A stretch of DNA of 64,000 nucleotides from RHLJ01 sp963974345 (GTDB lineage: Bacteria > Bacteroidota > Rhodothermia > Balneolales > Balneolaceae): assembly GCA_963974345.1 (NCBI GenBank), contig CAXBBW010000005.1, positions 124,001 to 188,000 of the forward strand. The letters are read 5' to 3'. A model generated the notes under the pieces. That model searched no databases. It was not told the DNA's origin and worked only from the letters and a program-made list of their open reading frames with translations. A program made the translations under genes and the position numbers. Shown in pieces: positions 49,269-59,312 of this stretch (positions within the stretch are counted from its first letter, which is position 1; each line of letters begins with the position of its first letter).

Positions 49269-52175
49269 TTATCTGAATAACTGATCAAATACAATTGAGA
49301 TGTAGTAAATACCACCGATATTTGGACCACCACCATTTAGGGTATAGGTTTGATTCGTGATATTAGAACCACCAACCTTAACAGTTGCATTATAATCAGG
49401 TAGTAAGTAGCTGATTTGAGCATCTATTGTTGAAACAGCCTCTAAATCAACTTCAGCAAACGAACTTTCCCAACGGAAAGCATCTTGCCATCTATAAGTT
49501 ACATTGAAGCCTAGATTGTCTACAACTTTTCGGTTTCCTAAACTTAGATTTACTTTATGTTCTGGTGTATTGAAGTCGTTTTGGAATTCACTACTTAAAC
49601 CCTCTATTAATTTATTGAAGTTATAGTTCATACCAAGTTTGTAACCTTCTGGTAAACTATACTCAAGTCCAAGTACTGCACCATGTGCTGTTACACTTTC
49701 ATCGTTATTGGTATAAATTTGGAACGTATTATTGAAATCACCTGATAGTAGAGATGCAACAACAAGCTGGTCGTTCGCTGTGCCTGTAAAAGGACCAGAA
49801 GCTTTTCTAACTCTCACTTGTGAAATGAAATCATCGTAGATGTTATAGTAATAAGCAGCATCTAAGAATAGATTATCTCCAAGTAGCCCTTTATATCCAA
49901 CTTCAAAAGCTTTGATTTGTTCTGGCTTTACAGGAGCGTGAGTTGTATATGGAACTAATACAGTTGGATTAGGTGCACCGGAAAGAACAGAATTAATCAA
50001 TTCATTTACAGATGCAATGGTATATGTATTTTCAGTTACACCATACTTTTCAGCAAAACGAGGTAAACCTCCTAACAAACGTGCAGTGATAACATTCAAG
50101 TCAATATATTGACCTTGAGTTGTTGGGTTTCTGAAACCAGTTTGAAATGATACTCTAACATTTTGGTTGTCAGCTACTCCAATTACAGCAGAAACACGTG
50201 GACTAATTTGACCGTCAAAATTTTCATTTTTATCAAATCTGACAGACCCACTTAGTTTAAGTTTGTCTTCTAACAATGATTTTGAAGCTTGCAAGTATCC
50301 ACCAAATTCATTGATATCAACTCCACCTGCATCGTCAAAGATTGTACCATTAGATCGAAGTTGGAACTGACGGAAACTAACACCCGCAATTAAATCCATA
50401 AAATCGATTTCATTTTTGAAGTTGTATTGCCCTTCAGTGTGGTAAAATTTCGATTCATCATTAAATAGAGCCCCTGCCGGAATAGTTGCTCCTAATGATG
50501 CTGTTTTTGCAGCTTCAAATTCTGCAGTACCTGGTTGTAATCTTCCTCCGTCAGCAGTTGCACGAGCAGCTGCATGGAACTGAGAAACTAAGGAAGGATC
50601 TGATAAAATTGCCTGTACAGTTGCTGAATTATATGCTGGATTTCCACCTTGTGCTGTGGCTGCGGCTTGCAATATCCCTCCTGCAAATACGGTTCCATAA
50701 GTTCCAAACCAAGTTGGACTTGGAGAATACGCCTCATTTATTGAGTAGCCTACAAAATCAGCGATGTATGAATCCCCTGAATTTTCAAAGGTACCATATG
50801 CTTTAATCATAAAATTGTCGCCTTCAAGTTGCACTTTATGCTGCGCAATACTGAAATCTACAAGGCTGTATCTTTGCGCTCCTGTATAAATTGAAGTTCC
50901 AAAACCATAGTTGAATGAATAACTAATTTCTGCATTATCAGTTAACCGGTAATGAAGCGATGTATTTACTTTCATATTTTCAGCGCCGTAATCAACTAAA
51001 AAATGCTCATCGTAACCGGTTCTATTTACTGGTTGTGCAGGTAATGAAGCAACATATTGCTCAGTTTGAGATTGTGGAACACCAGTTTGTGCTGAGAGAG
51101 CGGCAGCTAATTGACCTCTAACAGCCGGGTTAGCAGCTAGTAAAGCTATATTAAAAGATCCATCATCTCCATATTTGTGAATACCATCATAAGATGGATT
51201 GGCAGCCAAATTACCTTGTTGAGCGGCATTTTTATCTGTGTAGTTTCCACCTCTCCAGTCTTCTGCACTCATGTAATCTAAGTTAACTTTGAAGGCAAAC
51301 TTATTATCAAAAGCTTTCGCATATCTCACTGCAAAATTGTACATAGGTTGAGCACTTTCAGGCTCTCCCACGGATGCATCTCCATCTAAATGGTTAACAC
51401 CAGATTTTACTTTTACGCTAAGTCCTTGATATCTGAATGGGCTTTTACTATTTACTAAAAGAATACCATTAAAAGCATTTGGTCCGTACAATGCTGAAGA
51501 TGCTCCAGGGATAAATTCTACACTTTCTACATCAAGTTCAGAAGGACCATTTAAATTGCCAATAGGAAAGTTTAACGCAGGTGCTTGAGTATCCATACCA
51601 TCTGTAAGTTGTACCATCCGAGTATTTCCAGTAGAGTTAAAACCTCTGGAATTTATTATCTGGAAATTGATACTACTTGAGGTAATATCTACCCCTTTTA
51701 AATTACTTATTGATGAATAATAATCATCAGAAGCAGTATTTTTGATAGAAATAATATCCATCTTTTCAATTGTAACAGGGGCATCAATAATACTCTCTTC
51801 CACCCTAGAAGCAGAAACTACAACGTCAGTTCCATAAATAGTTTGCTCAATCATAGTGATTGAAATATTTGTAGAATTGCTCTCATTAACGAAAAGTTCT
51901 TGGGTTTGAAAACCTACAGCGGAAAATTGAAGTGTAAGTGGAAGGTCTTGTCGAACTGTAAGTACAAATCTACCATCTGTATCAGTAGGTGTACCTACTA
52001 TTGTACCTTTAACAACTACATTTACTCCTGGTAAAGGTTCTCCCTCCGAGTCAATTATTTGCCCTGATAAGGTAGCATTTGAAGGAGTATCTATTGTAAA
52101 CGCCTGAATTGGCGAAATACTTGTAAATAAAATTGTACAACACACTATTAGTGCGAGCCGTATCTGTTTACTCAT
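49269..52175 (-). CDS. TonB-dependent receptor with N-terminal carboxypeptidase-like domain
   Basis: The outer-membrane active transporter has 968 residues. A signal peptide (1 to about 25, ending SPIQA) precedes a CarboxypepD_reg-like beta-sandwich (LSGQIIDSEGEPLPGVNVVV), a plug domain (about 110-230, with NSRGFNSTGNTRMVQLTDGM and FIPGASSALYGPNAFNGILL), and a 22-strand barrel ending FDQLFR. It lacks a SusD partner, so the substrate is unknown; the neighbours (an SGNH lipoprotein and a SIMPL protein, divergent) do not select one. Confidence 0.92.
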   Translation of the reverse strand: MSKQIRLALIVCCTILFTSISPIQAFTIDTPSNATLSGQIIDSEGEPLPGVNVVVKGTIVGTPTDTDGRFVLTVRQDLPLTLQFSAVGFQTQELFVNESNSTNISITMIEQTIYGTDVVVSASRVEESIIDAPVTIEKMDIISIKNTASDDYYSSISNLKGVDITSSSINFQIINSRGFNSTGNTRMVQLTDGMDTQAPALNFPIGNLNGPSELDVESVEFIPGASSALYGPNAFNGILLVNSKSPFRYQGLSVKVKSGVNHLDGDASVGEPESAQPMYNFAVRYAKAFDNKFAFKVNLDYMSAEDWRGGNYTDKNAAQQGNLAANPSYDGIHKYGDDGSFNIALLAANPAVRGQLAAALSAQTGVPQSQTEQYVASLPAQPVNRTGYDEHFLVDYGAENMKVNTSLHYRLTDNAEISYSFNYGFGTSIYTGAQRYSLVDFSIAQHKVQLEGDNFMIKAYGTFENSGDSYIADFVGYSINEAYSPSPTWFGTYGTVFAGGILQAAATAQGGNPAYNSATVQAILSDPSLVSQFHAAARATADGGRLQPGTAEFEAAKTASLGATIPAGALFNDESKFYHTEGQYNFKNEIDFMDLIAGVSFRQFQLRSNGTIFDDAGGVDINEFGGYLQASKSLLEDKLKLSGSVRFDKNENFDGQISPRVSAVIGVADNQNVRVSFQTGFRNPTTQGQYIDLNVITARLLGGLPRFAEKYGVTENTYTIASVNELINSVLSGAPNPTVLVPYTTHAPVKPEQIKAFEVGYKGLLGDNLFLDAAYYYNIYDDFISQVRVRKASGPFTGTANDQLVVASLLSGDFNNTFQIYTNNDESVTAHGAVLGLEYSLPEGYKLGMNYNFNKLIEGLSSEFQNDFNTPEHKVNLSLGNRKVVDNLGFNVTYRWQDAFRWESSFAEVDLEAVSTIDAQISYLLPDYNATVKVGGSNITNQTYTLNGGGPNIGGIYYISIVFDQLFR

Positions 52176-52415
52176 ATTCTGATCCTGTTTGAGATTGATA
52201 TTATTTTAAACATGCTTTATTGTGATAACCGTTATAGACTCATTTTAAACTATAACTTTAGTATTACCTAAGAAAAGTTTGTTTTAGGGATTATGCAAGC
52301 GCTTCCATAGGTTTTTTTCATAACGCCAAACTTAAAAAATTTCATAGTTCTGAATGAATTATATTTTCCATTAAAATTGCAGATAAACTCTACTTAAATT
52401 TTAAATTAACTTACC

Positions 52416-53132
52416 GTGACTTCACTAAGAATTATACTTTTCAACCTGCTTTTCTTTGTTTTATTAAGCCAATGTTCCTCTTCGCCTCAAATAAGTAATA
52501 AACAGGAAGACGAAGTATCCTATTCATCCCCAATAAAGTACCTTGCTTTGGGAGATTCTTATACTATTGGTGAGTCTGTAAAAGAGCAGCTAAGATGGCC
52601 TGTTCAATTGGTAGATTCATTGAAAGAAAATGGGGTTGAGACCTCTGAATTAAAAATTATTGCTCGTACAGGTTGGACTACTTCTGAATTACAAAGTGGA
52701 ATAATAAGTGATAGCCCAAACTCACCTTATGATTTAGTTTCACTTCTAATTGGGGTTAATAATCAGTACCGAGGTTACGATATTGAAATATACCGTACTG
52801 AGTTTAGAGAATTGCTTGAACTAGCGATAGAATTTACTGGTAATGATTCAACAAAAGTGTTTGTAGTTTCAATTCCAAACTATGGGGTTACTCCTTTTGG
52901 ACAAACCAAAGGTGAAGATAAAATCCGACAAGAATTACTTGAATATGATGCAATTGCATCCCATATAGCATTAGAGTATGGAATTCCATTTGTTAATATC
53001 ACTCCTATTTCGGAGAAAGCTAAACAAGTTACATCGCTAATTGCTTCTGATGAATTACATCCATCTGGAAAAATGTACTCTGAATGGGTTCATGAAATAT
53101 TACCTACCGTACTATCATTACTTGAACAATAG
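52416..53132 (+). CDS. SGNH/GDSL hydrolase lipoprotein
   Basis: A GTG start at 52416 gives a lipoprotein leader (RIILFNLLFFVLLSQC). The esterase blocks are visible: block I ALGDSYTIGE with the nucleophile serine, block III GVNNQYRG, and block V SDELHPSGKMY with the Asp-x-x-His pair. It is an exported lipid-linked esterase of unknown substrate. It is divergent from the TonB receptor and 54 bases upstream of the SIMPL gene. Confidence 0.88.
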   Translation: MTSLRIILFNLLFFVLLSQCSSSPQISNKQEDEVSYSSPIKYLALGDSYTIGESVKEQLRWPVQLVDSLKENGVETSELKIIARTGWTTSELQSGIISDSPNSPYDLVSLLIGVNNQYRGYDIEIYRTEFRELLELAIEFTGNDSTKVFVVSIPNYGVTPFGQTKGEDKIRQELLEYDAIASHIALEYGIPFVNITPISEKAKQVTSLIASDELHPSGKMYSEWVHEILPTVLSLLEQ

Positions 53133-53186
53133 ATTTATTAAATAGTAGTTTTAACTACTGTTCACTTTTAATATTAGAAAGGATTC

Positions 53187-53879
53187 ATGAAACGACTGTT
53201 CACTTTATCACTACTTATATTTGGAATGGGTTGTGCTACTCAAGCTCAACAAATAGTAACCAATCAAGAAAAAATTTCTATAAATATGACTGCCTCTGAG
53301 TCCATTGAAGCAGATGTAATCATTTTTAATATCAATATAAATGCTGAGGGTGATACACCTAGAAATGCCTTCAGTCTTCATAAAGAAAGAGAATCTGTGT
53401 TGGCAGATTTATTCAAGAAGTTTGATATCAACGAAGAAGATATCAATTTCCAGCCTATTCGTATTAATAAACGATACACCAATAATGGTAAATCTCAACT
53501 TTCAGCTACTAGTCAGCAAGTCTCCGTTACATTTACTGATTTCGAAATTTATGAAGACATTCAATTAACACTGATTGAAAACAACTTTGATAGTTTTAGT
53601 GGAAATTTTTCTAGCACTAAAATGGAAAATGGTAAAGAAAAGGCGTTGCTTTCAGCAATTGAAGCCGCTAAACAAAAAGCGCAACTTATTGCAAAAGCTT
53701 CGGGAGTTACGCTTGGTGATGTTATAAATATATCCTATTCAGACTATGTGGTATCTAGACCTAAGAGTTATGCAAGAACCGAAATGATGACAATGGATGC
53801 TTCTTCATCAATGATGGATTTTGCTCAAACAGTGTCTGTGACAGCAAACATTTCTATCGAATTCGCAATTTCGAACTAG
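53187..53879 (+). CDS. SIMPL (DUF541) domain protein
   Basis: The exported protein has a leader MKRLFTLSLLIFGMGC, possibly a lipoprotein. The SIMPL domain features are ISINMTASESIEADVIIFNINI, the QQVSVTFTDFEIYEDI strand, the repeat helix EKALLSAIEAAKQKAQLIAKASGV, and the C-terminal QTVSVTANISIEFAI. The function is unknown in this family (BP26-like oligomers in Brucella). It is probably cotranscribed with the SGNH lipoprotein. Confidence 0.88.
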   Translation: MKRLFTLSLLIFGMGCATQAQQIVTNQEKISINMTASESIEADVIIFNININAEGDTPRNAFSLHKERESVLADLFKKFDINEEDINFQPIRINKRYTNNGKSQLSATSQQVSVTFTDFEIYEDIQLTLIENNFDSFSGNFSSTKMENGKEKALLSAIEAAKQKAQLIAKASGVTLGDVINISYSDYVVSRPKSYARTEMMTMDASSSMMDFAQTVSVTANISIEFAISN

Positions 53880-54032
53880 TCGGGCTGAGCGGCATAAAAA
53901 CTTTAAAAAATTGACGGGTTTTATCTAATCCGTTAGTTCCATTCAAATTCATTGATCCTTTTAACCCAAATAGTACAAAATTAGGCAAGTTCAAACCTAA
54001 GGTGACATTCTTCCTAAACTTGAAATTAAGTG

Positions 54033-54641
54033 TTATTTCAACATTGGTTTTAATGCTTCCCAAACTGTTTCAGCGACAAGTTTATGTCCAGCCACATTAG
54101 GGTGAATTTGATCAGGTTGATTGAGCTCTCTGATTCCCCCTACTTTTTCTAAAATAAATGGAATCAAAGCTAAATCGTTTTCTTTTGCCAATGTTGGATA
54201 CAATTCTCGAAATTCTTTTGAATATTCTACTCCTAAATTTGGGGGTACTTGCATCCCGGCTACTATAATCTCCATATCTGAATACTTAGCTAGCGCTTTA
54301 TCAACTATTTCTTGTAAGTTCTCTTTAGTCGATGAAAGATCTATTCCACGAAGCCCATCATTACCTCCAAGCTCTAAAATCATTATGTCAACTTTTCGCT
54401 GTAACACCCAGTTAATTCTTCTTAAACCGCCCGCTGAGGTCTCTCCACTTAAACCTCCATTTATCACCTCATAATCCAATCCTAAAGAATCGATTCTATT
54501 TTGAATTAATGCAGGAAAAGCTTGACTAGGTTCAACTCCATATCCGGCTGTAATACTATCTCCAAAAATAAGAATCGTTTTCTTTTCCTGAGCGAAGATC
54601 GAAGTTGTAGTTAGTAAAAAAAGTAAAAGTATTAGTTTCAT
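54033..54641 (-). CDS. TesA-like arylesterase / lysophospholipase
   Basis: The SGNH hydrolase is of the TesA/multifunctional esterase type. Starting at the ATG at 54641 gives the signal peptide MKLILLLFLLTTTSIFAQ; the longer frame from 54665 adds a basic leader. Block I is IFGDSITAGYGVEPSQAFPA, block II GGLSGETSAGGLRR, block III LELGGNDGLRG and block V QPDQIHPNVAGH. It acts in the periplasm on short-chain or lysolipid esters. It lies divergent from the ABC/FtsX exporter, the same arrangement as tesA with ybbA-ybbP in E. coli. Confidence 0.92.
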   Translation of the reverse strand: MKLILLLFLLTTTSIFAQEKKTILIFGDSITAGYGVEPSQAFPALIQNRIDSLGLDYEVINGGLSGETSAGGLRRINWVLQRKVDIMILELGGNDGLRGIDLSSTKENLQEIVDKALAKYSDMEIIVAGMQVPPNLGVEYSKEFRELYPTLAKENDLALIPFILEKVGGIRELNQPDQIHPNVAGHKLVAETVWEALKPMLK

Positions 54642-54795
54642 TTTCAATTTTTTGATTGTAACCATGTATGTTGTTTAAGGATTCCATTATCATCCCAACA
54701 AATAAGATTAAAAAGACGTAGTTAACTTCATTTCTTGGAATTAATTACACTAAACTAGTGGTTAACGTACCAAGTTTAACAAATTACTATACAAC

Positions 54796-55503
54796 GTGTC
54801 GAATATTCTCCAAGTCAATAATTTAACCCGCGAGTTTAAAAGCGGGACCAAACTTTTAACAGTGGTAAATAACATCAACTTTGGTATTGAAGATGGTACA
54901 ACATGTGCTATTGTAGGACCTTCTGGAAGTGGAAAAACCACACTCTTGGGGTTATGTGCTGGACTTGATCGCCCTACATCTGGAGAAGTAATTCTTCGAG
55001 AAGTTAATTTAAATCCTCTTTCTGAAGATGAACGAGCTTCGGTTCGGAATAAACATGTTGGTTTTGTATTCCAAACTTTTCAATTGGTACCAACACTTAC
55101 AGCCATCGAAAATGTAATGGTTCCTCTGGAATTACGAGGCGAAGCTACTAAACAAGTTCGAGAAAGAGCTAAAGAATTATTAAGTGAAGTTGGGTTAGCA
55201 GACCGAACACATCATTATCCAACTCAGCTTTCTGGAGGAGAACAACAACGTGTGGCAATTGCGAGGGCATTTATAAATGATCCTAAGATTTTATTTGCTG
55301 ACGAACCAACTGGAAACTTAGATACCGAAACCGGAGAATATATTGAGAACCTGATTTTTAATCTAAACAAAAAACAACAAACCACTTTAGTTTTAGTTAC
55401 TCATGATTTAGAACTAGCTGATAAATGTGATCGGATTATAAAAATCAAAAATGGAAAAGTAGACGCAGATATTCTCAAAAACCAACCAGAGGTAATTTCT
55501 TAA
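54796..55503 (+). CDS. ABC transporter ATPase, YbbA/LolD-like
   Basis: The nucleotide-binding subunit starts at a GTG at 54796. Walker A is GPSGSGKTTLLG, the signature LSGGEQQRVAIARA, Walker B ILFADEPTGNLD, and the H-loop LVTHD. It pairs with the following permease, whose start shares a base with its stop (TAATG). The group includes YbbA, LolD and MacB-type exporters; the divergent TesA-like gene supports the YbbA assignment. Confidence 0.93.
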   Translation: MSNILQVNNLTREFKSGTKLLTVVNNINFGIEDGTTCAIVGPSGSGKTTLLGLCAGLDRPTSGEVILREVNLNPLSEDERASVRNKHVGFVFQTFQLVPTLTAIENVMVPLELRGEATKQVRERAKELLSEVGLADRTHHYPTQLSGGEQQRVAIARAFINDPKILFADEPTGNLDTETGEYIENLIFNLNKKQQTTLVLVTHDLELADKCDRIIKIKNGKVDADILKNQPEVIS

Positions 55504-58037
55504 TGAGTTGGTCTTGGGTTTTAAAAATGGCTTGGCGGGATTCACGTTCAAACCGAAGAAAACTTTTTCTTTATATGGCAGCAATTATTGTGGGTGTGGC
55601 TGCACAGGTTGCAATAACATCATTTCGAGTAAATTTAAACTCTAGCATTAATGATCAAGCTAAAGAATTACTTGGTGCAGATCTTGAAGTAGAACGTAAT
55701 GCGGAATTTCAGCCTGAGCTACAAGCATACTTAGATTCAGTAAGTGCTGAGCACTCTAAAATGCTTTCTTTTACTTCTATGGCATTGTTCCCAGAAACAG
55801 GAACAACACGACTATCTCAGATTTCTGCAATGGATGGGGGGTTTCCATATTATGGTTCTATAGAAACTGAACCTACTACAGCAGTTGACACTTATCTTGA
55901 GGAATATGGTGCTCTAGTTGATAAAACTATTCTTAATCAACTAGAACTTGTACCCGGTGATTCCATAAAAGTTGGACTCATAACTTACAAAATTTCAGGA
56001 GCTATCATTGAAGTACCCGGACAATCTATGGCAAGTACTTTTTTTGGGCCAAGAGTTATTATTCCTTTAGATGGAGTTGAGAATACAGGCTTACTTGAAC
56101 GTGGTAGCAGATTAGAACATAAAACCTATTTAAAGTATCCAGCGGGAACTGATCCTAAAGTAGTTGAAGAGCGCCTTGATAAAATGAATGACATCTTAGA
56201 CTTCCGTTTCGATGATGTTGCCGAACGCCAAGAAGAAGTAGGTGAAGCTATCTCCCAACTATCTAATTTCTTAAATCTGATAGGATTCATCGCTTTACTA
56301 TTAGGTGGAATTGGAGTAGCGAGTTCTATATTTGTATATGTTAGACAGAAAATTAGCACTGTGGCTGTGTTAAGATGTGTAGGAGCTTCTTCTAACCAAA
56401 CAATGGCTATTTACCTGATTCAAGCTTCTTCAATGGGTTTTGTAGGGGCATTTATAGGTGCACTACTGGGAACTTTAATTCAATTATATCTTCCAATACT
56501 AGTTCAAGATTTCATTCCCGTAGATATCGAACTTTTTATTTCTTGGGGCTCAGTTTTTACTGGGGTGTTAACAGGAGTTGCCATATCTATCATATTTGCA
56601 CTTTTTCCACTTATAGCTGTTCGAAAAATTTCTCCTCTATTTACTCTTCGATCAGCAGAAGTAAATCTATCCAAATTATTAAGTATTCCAACAAGAGTGA
56701 TTTTATATGGAGTAATTGGTATTTCAATTACCGGCTATGCTTGGTTTATGTTAAATGACTTGGTAGCTGCTTTATTTTTCACTTTAGGATTTGCTGTTTG
56801 TCTTCTTCTTTTAGCTGGATTTGCTGTTTTAGTGATGAAAGCATCAAGAAAATTTATGCCCACTGGATGGAGCTACGAATGGCGACAAGGGTTAGCAAAT
56901 TTGTATCGCCCAAATAACCAAACAAGTACACTTCTGTTAACTTTTGGATTAGGAGTTACACTGATTAGTTCACTTTATCTTACACAAGATATGTTATTGG
57001 GCACCATTAACTTTGAAGGAGAAGATCAACTCCCTAACTTGGCTTTATTTGATATTCAATACGATCAAAACTCAGGTGTAAATGATATAATTGAAGAAAA
57101 TGGTCTTCAGGTAATGCAGAATGTCCCAATTGTAACTATGCGTCTACAATCGGTTAAAAACATTCCTCTTGAAGAAGTTCTTGCTGATACTAGCAGGAAT
57201 GCAAGACGATGGGCGCTAACAAGAGAGTATCGATCTACTTATCGTGATTCTCTTGTTGATACCGAGACATTAGAATCAGGTGAGTTTATAGCGTCTGTTA
57301 CTGATATGAGTTCTCCTGTGCCTATTTCGGTTTCTTCAGATTTGATGGAAGATTTAGATATTGCATTGGGAGATTCTATAGTTTGGGATGTTCAAGGAAT
57401 TCCAATTGAAAGCTATGTTGCAAGTACACGTACCATAAATTGGCAAACACCTCAACCTAATTTCTTTGTGGTTTTCCCTGCAGGTGTTCTTGAACCAGCT
57501 CCACAATTTTTCGCTACTACGGTTAGAACTTCAAGCCCTGAAGCTTCCTTAGCAGTTCAACAACAAATTGTACAAACCTATCCTAATGTCTCAGCTATTG
57601 ATGTGGGGCAGGTAATAAGTACTATTCGTGAGTTTTTAGATAAAGTGACTTTTGTTATTCAGTTTATTGGCTTGTTTAGCATTGTAACAGGACTAATTGT
57701 TCTTGCTGGCTCAGCTGCTACCAGTCGATTTCAACGTATTAGAGAAGCTGTTTTATTACGAACTCTTGGTGCAAAGCAAAATCAAGTTATAAAAATTCAA
57801 GTGATTGAATATGTCATTCTCGGAATAATGGCTGCCTTAATTGGATTAATTTTATCACTTGGTGCAAGCGCTCTGTTAGGATATTTCTACTTTGATATCA
57901 AATTTATTCCAAATTTTGCCATTCTAGGAACTGAGGTAGTTATTCTAGTTATACTTGTTGTAACTATCGGACTGTTAAATACTAGAGGTGTTCATACTAA
58001 ACCTCCTCTTGAAATACTTAGAGCTGAAGGATTATAA
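55503..58037 (+). CDS. FtsX-like permease of the ABC exporter (YbbP-like)
   Basis: The 844-residue inner-membrane protein has a double FtsX layout: helix 1 near the N terminus (KLFLYMAAIIVGVAAQVAI), a large periplasmic domain with beta structure (about 50-250), helices in the FLNLIGFIALLLGGIGVASS and FVGAFIGALLGTLIQLY regions, then a central helix pair, a second periplasmic domain, and C-terminal helices around FVIQFIGLFSIVTGLIVLAG. It probably exports or releases a lipid or lipoprotein. It is followed by a strong terminator. Confidence 0.92.
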   Translation: MSWSWVLKMAWRDSRSNRRKLFLYMAAIIVGVAAQVAITSFRVNLNSSINDQAKELLGADLEVERNAEFQPELQAYLDSVSAEHSKMLSFTSMALFPETGTTRLSQISAMDGGFPYYGSIETEPTTAVDTYLEEYGALVDKTILNQLELVPGDSIKVGLITYKISGAIIEVPGQSMASTFFGPRVIIPLDGVENTGLLERGSRLEHKTYLKYPAGTDPKVVEERLDKMNDILDFRFDDVAERQEEVGEAISQLSNFLNLIGFIALLLGGIGVASSIFVYVRQKISTVAVLRCVGASSNQTMAIYLIQASSMGFVGAFIGALLGTLIQLYLPILVQDFIPVDIELFISWGSVFTGVLTGVAISIIFALFPLIAVRKISPLFTLRSAEVNLSKLLSIPTRVILYGVIGISITGYAWFMLNDLVAALFFTLGFAVCLLLLAGFAVLVMKASRKFMPTGWSYEWRQGLANLYRPNNQTSTLLLTFGLGVTLISSLYLTQDMLLGTINFEGEDQLPNLALFDIQYDQNSGVNDIIEENGLQVMQNVPIVTMRLQSVKNIPLEEVLADTSRNARRWALTREYRSTYRDSLVDTETLESGEFIASVTDMSSPVPISVSSDLMEDLDIALGDSIVWDVQGIPIESYVASTRTINWQTPQPNFFVVFPAGVLEPAPQFFATTVRTSSPEASLAVQQQIVQTYPNVSAIDVGQVISTIREFLDKVTFVIQFIGLFSIVTGLIVLAGSAATSRFQRIREAVLLRTLGAKQNQVIKIQVIEYVILGIMAALIGLILSLGASALLGYFYFDIKFIPNFAILGTEVVILVILVVTIGLLNTRGVHTKPPLEILRAEGL

Positions 58038-58084
58038 GACCAAAGAAATCTCTGAAAAATAAGCCAATTATAATTTTCATTTTT

Positions 58085-58120
58085 AAGCCTGCACATGTTT
58101 TATGTACGGGGCTTTTTTTT
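58085..58120 (+). terminator. Rho-independent terminator of the ABC exporter operon
   Basis: A stem AAGCC..GCACAT paired with ATGTAC..GGCTT, with a small internal mismatch, is followed by eight T. It lies between the permease stop and corA. Confidence 0.8.
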
Positions 58121-58152
58121 GCTTACTTTCTAATAATTCTAAAACTAAGTTC

Positions 58153-59238
58153 ATGAGTATCAGAAAAAAACTTATCCCAAAAAGAATAAAATCTGTTTTC
58201 GAAAAAAAGAAAGTTGGGAGTGCTCCTGGCACACTCGCCCATATTGGTGCTAAGAAAATTGAAGAAGTCACTATTGATGTCCATGATTATGGAATTGATC
58301 ACCTTTTACACAAAAGAATAGAAACCATAAAAGAATGTGAACCTTTTGTTGATACACCAAACCCAACTTGGGTTCAAGTGCGGGGACTTCACGACATTGA
58401 AAAGCTTAAAGAACTTTGGGATAGATTTGAGTTTCACCCACTTATTCAAGAAGATATTTTAAATACTCATCAACGGCCTAAAATTGAAGATTATGGTCAA
58501 CAAATATTTGTTGTTCTAAAGATGATGTACTTCGAAGATAATCAGTTGCAGCAAGAACAAGTTAGTTTTGTATTCAACGATAAATTTATTTTTTCATTTC
58601 AAGAGTCTGAAAGAAAAATCTTCTTCCCTATTAAAGAGCGATTAGAGGTAGAAAATACTCGAATGAGGAAATCTGGACCAGACTACATGGCCTATGCGTT
58701 AATGGATATTATTATTGATTATTATTTTGAAGTTCTAGAAACAATAAATACTAGAATTGAAGATACTGAAGATCTACTTTGGTCGAATAGTGACGAAGAC
58801 ACTCTTTCGGATATTCATGATATTCGACGTCAACTAATTCATTTCCGTAAAAATGCTTGGCCTTTGCGAGATAATATGAATTCAATGCTTAGAGACGAAT
58901 CTCCTTTTATTACTCACGAAACCAAACTTTTTTTAAGGGATGTGTACGACCATACTGTTCAAATTATAGACAATCTTGATAACAACCGAGAATTAGTATC
59001 CGGTCTTCATGACATGTATATGACTAACATCAGTAATAAAATGAATGAAGTGATGAAGGTTCTTACCATAATCGCTACCATTTTTATTCCACTTACTTTT
59101 ATTGCTGGTATTTATGGAATGAACTTCGATTATATGCCAGAACTACATTGGGAATGGAGTTATCCAATAGTTTGGTCTGTTATGATTATTGCAACTATAG
59201 GCATGATTTTCTATTTCCGAAAGAAAAAATGGTTATAA
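58153..59238 (+). CDS. corA: CorA family magnesium/cobalt transporter
   Basis: It is a pentameric channel for Mg2+. A long cytoplasmic part (about 1-290) with a coiled stalk precedes two C-terminal helices with the selectivity motif YGMNF after IATIFIPLTFIAGI, and the basic tail FRKKKWL. I choose the ATG at 58153; an earlier in-frame start would read through the preceding terminator. A hairpin just after the stop ends its transcript. Confidence 0.94.
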   Translation: MSIRKKLIPKRIKSVFEKKKVGSAPGTLAHIGAKKIEEVTIDVHDYGIDHLLHKRIETIKECEPFVDTPNPTWVQVRGLHDIEKLKELWDRFEFHPLIQEDILNTHQRPKIEDYGQQIFVVLKMMYFEDNQLQQEQVSFVFNDKFIFSFQESERKIFFPIKERLEVENTRMRKSGPDYMAYALMDIIIDYYFEVLETINTRIEDTEDLLWSNSDEDTLSDIHDIRRQLIHFRKNAWPLRDNMNSMLRDESPFITHETKLFLRDVYDHTVQIIDNLDNNRELVSGLHDMYMTNISNKMNEVMKVLTIIATIFIPLTFIAGIYGMNFDYMPELHWEWSYPIVWSVMIIATIGMIFYFRKKKWL

Positions 59239-59241
59239 AAA

Positions 59242-59273
59242 AAGAGAAGGACTCGATCAAAAGGCCTTCTCTT
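59242..59273. terminator. Bidirectional terminator between corA and the OMPP1-like gene
   Basis: A 9-bp stem, AAGAGAAGG/CCTTCTCTT, with a 14-base loop is followed on the minus strand by seven T. It serves the convergent OMPP1-like gene and perhaps corA. Confidence 0.8.
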
Positions 59274-59312
59274 AAAACTAACTACGGAGGTTTTGGGGTA
59301 TAATCAATAATT

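Noticed and set aside
53854..54063. 69-codon minus-strand frame between the SIMPL and TesA-like genes
   Set aside because: It overlaps both neighbours, has no recognisable family and starts within the 3' end of the TesA-like gene. A worn fragment cannot be excluded, but I cannot support a gene.
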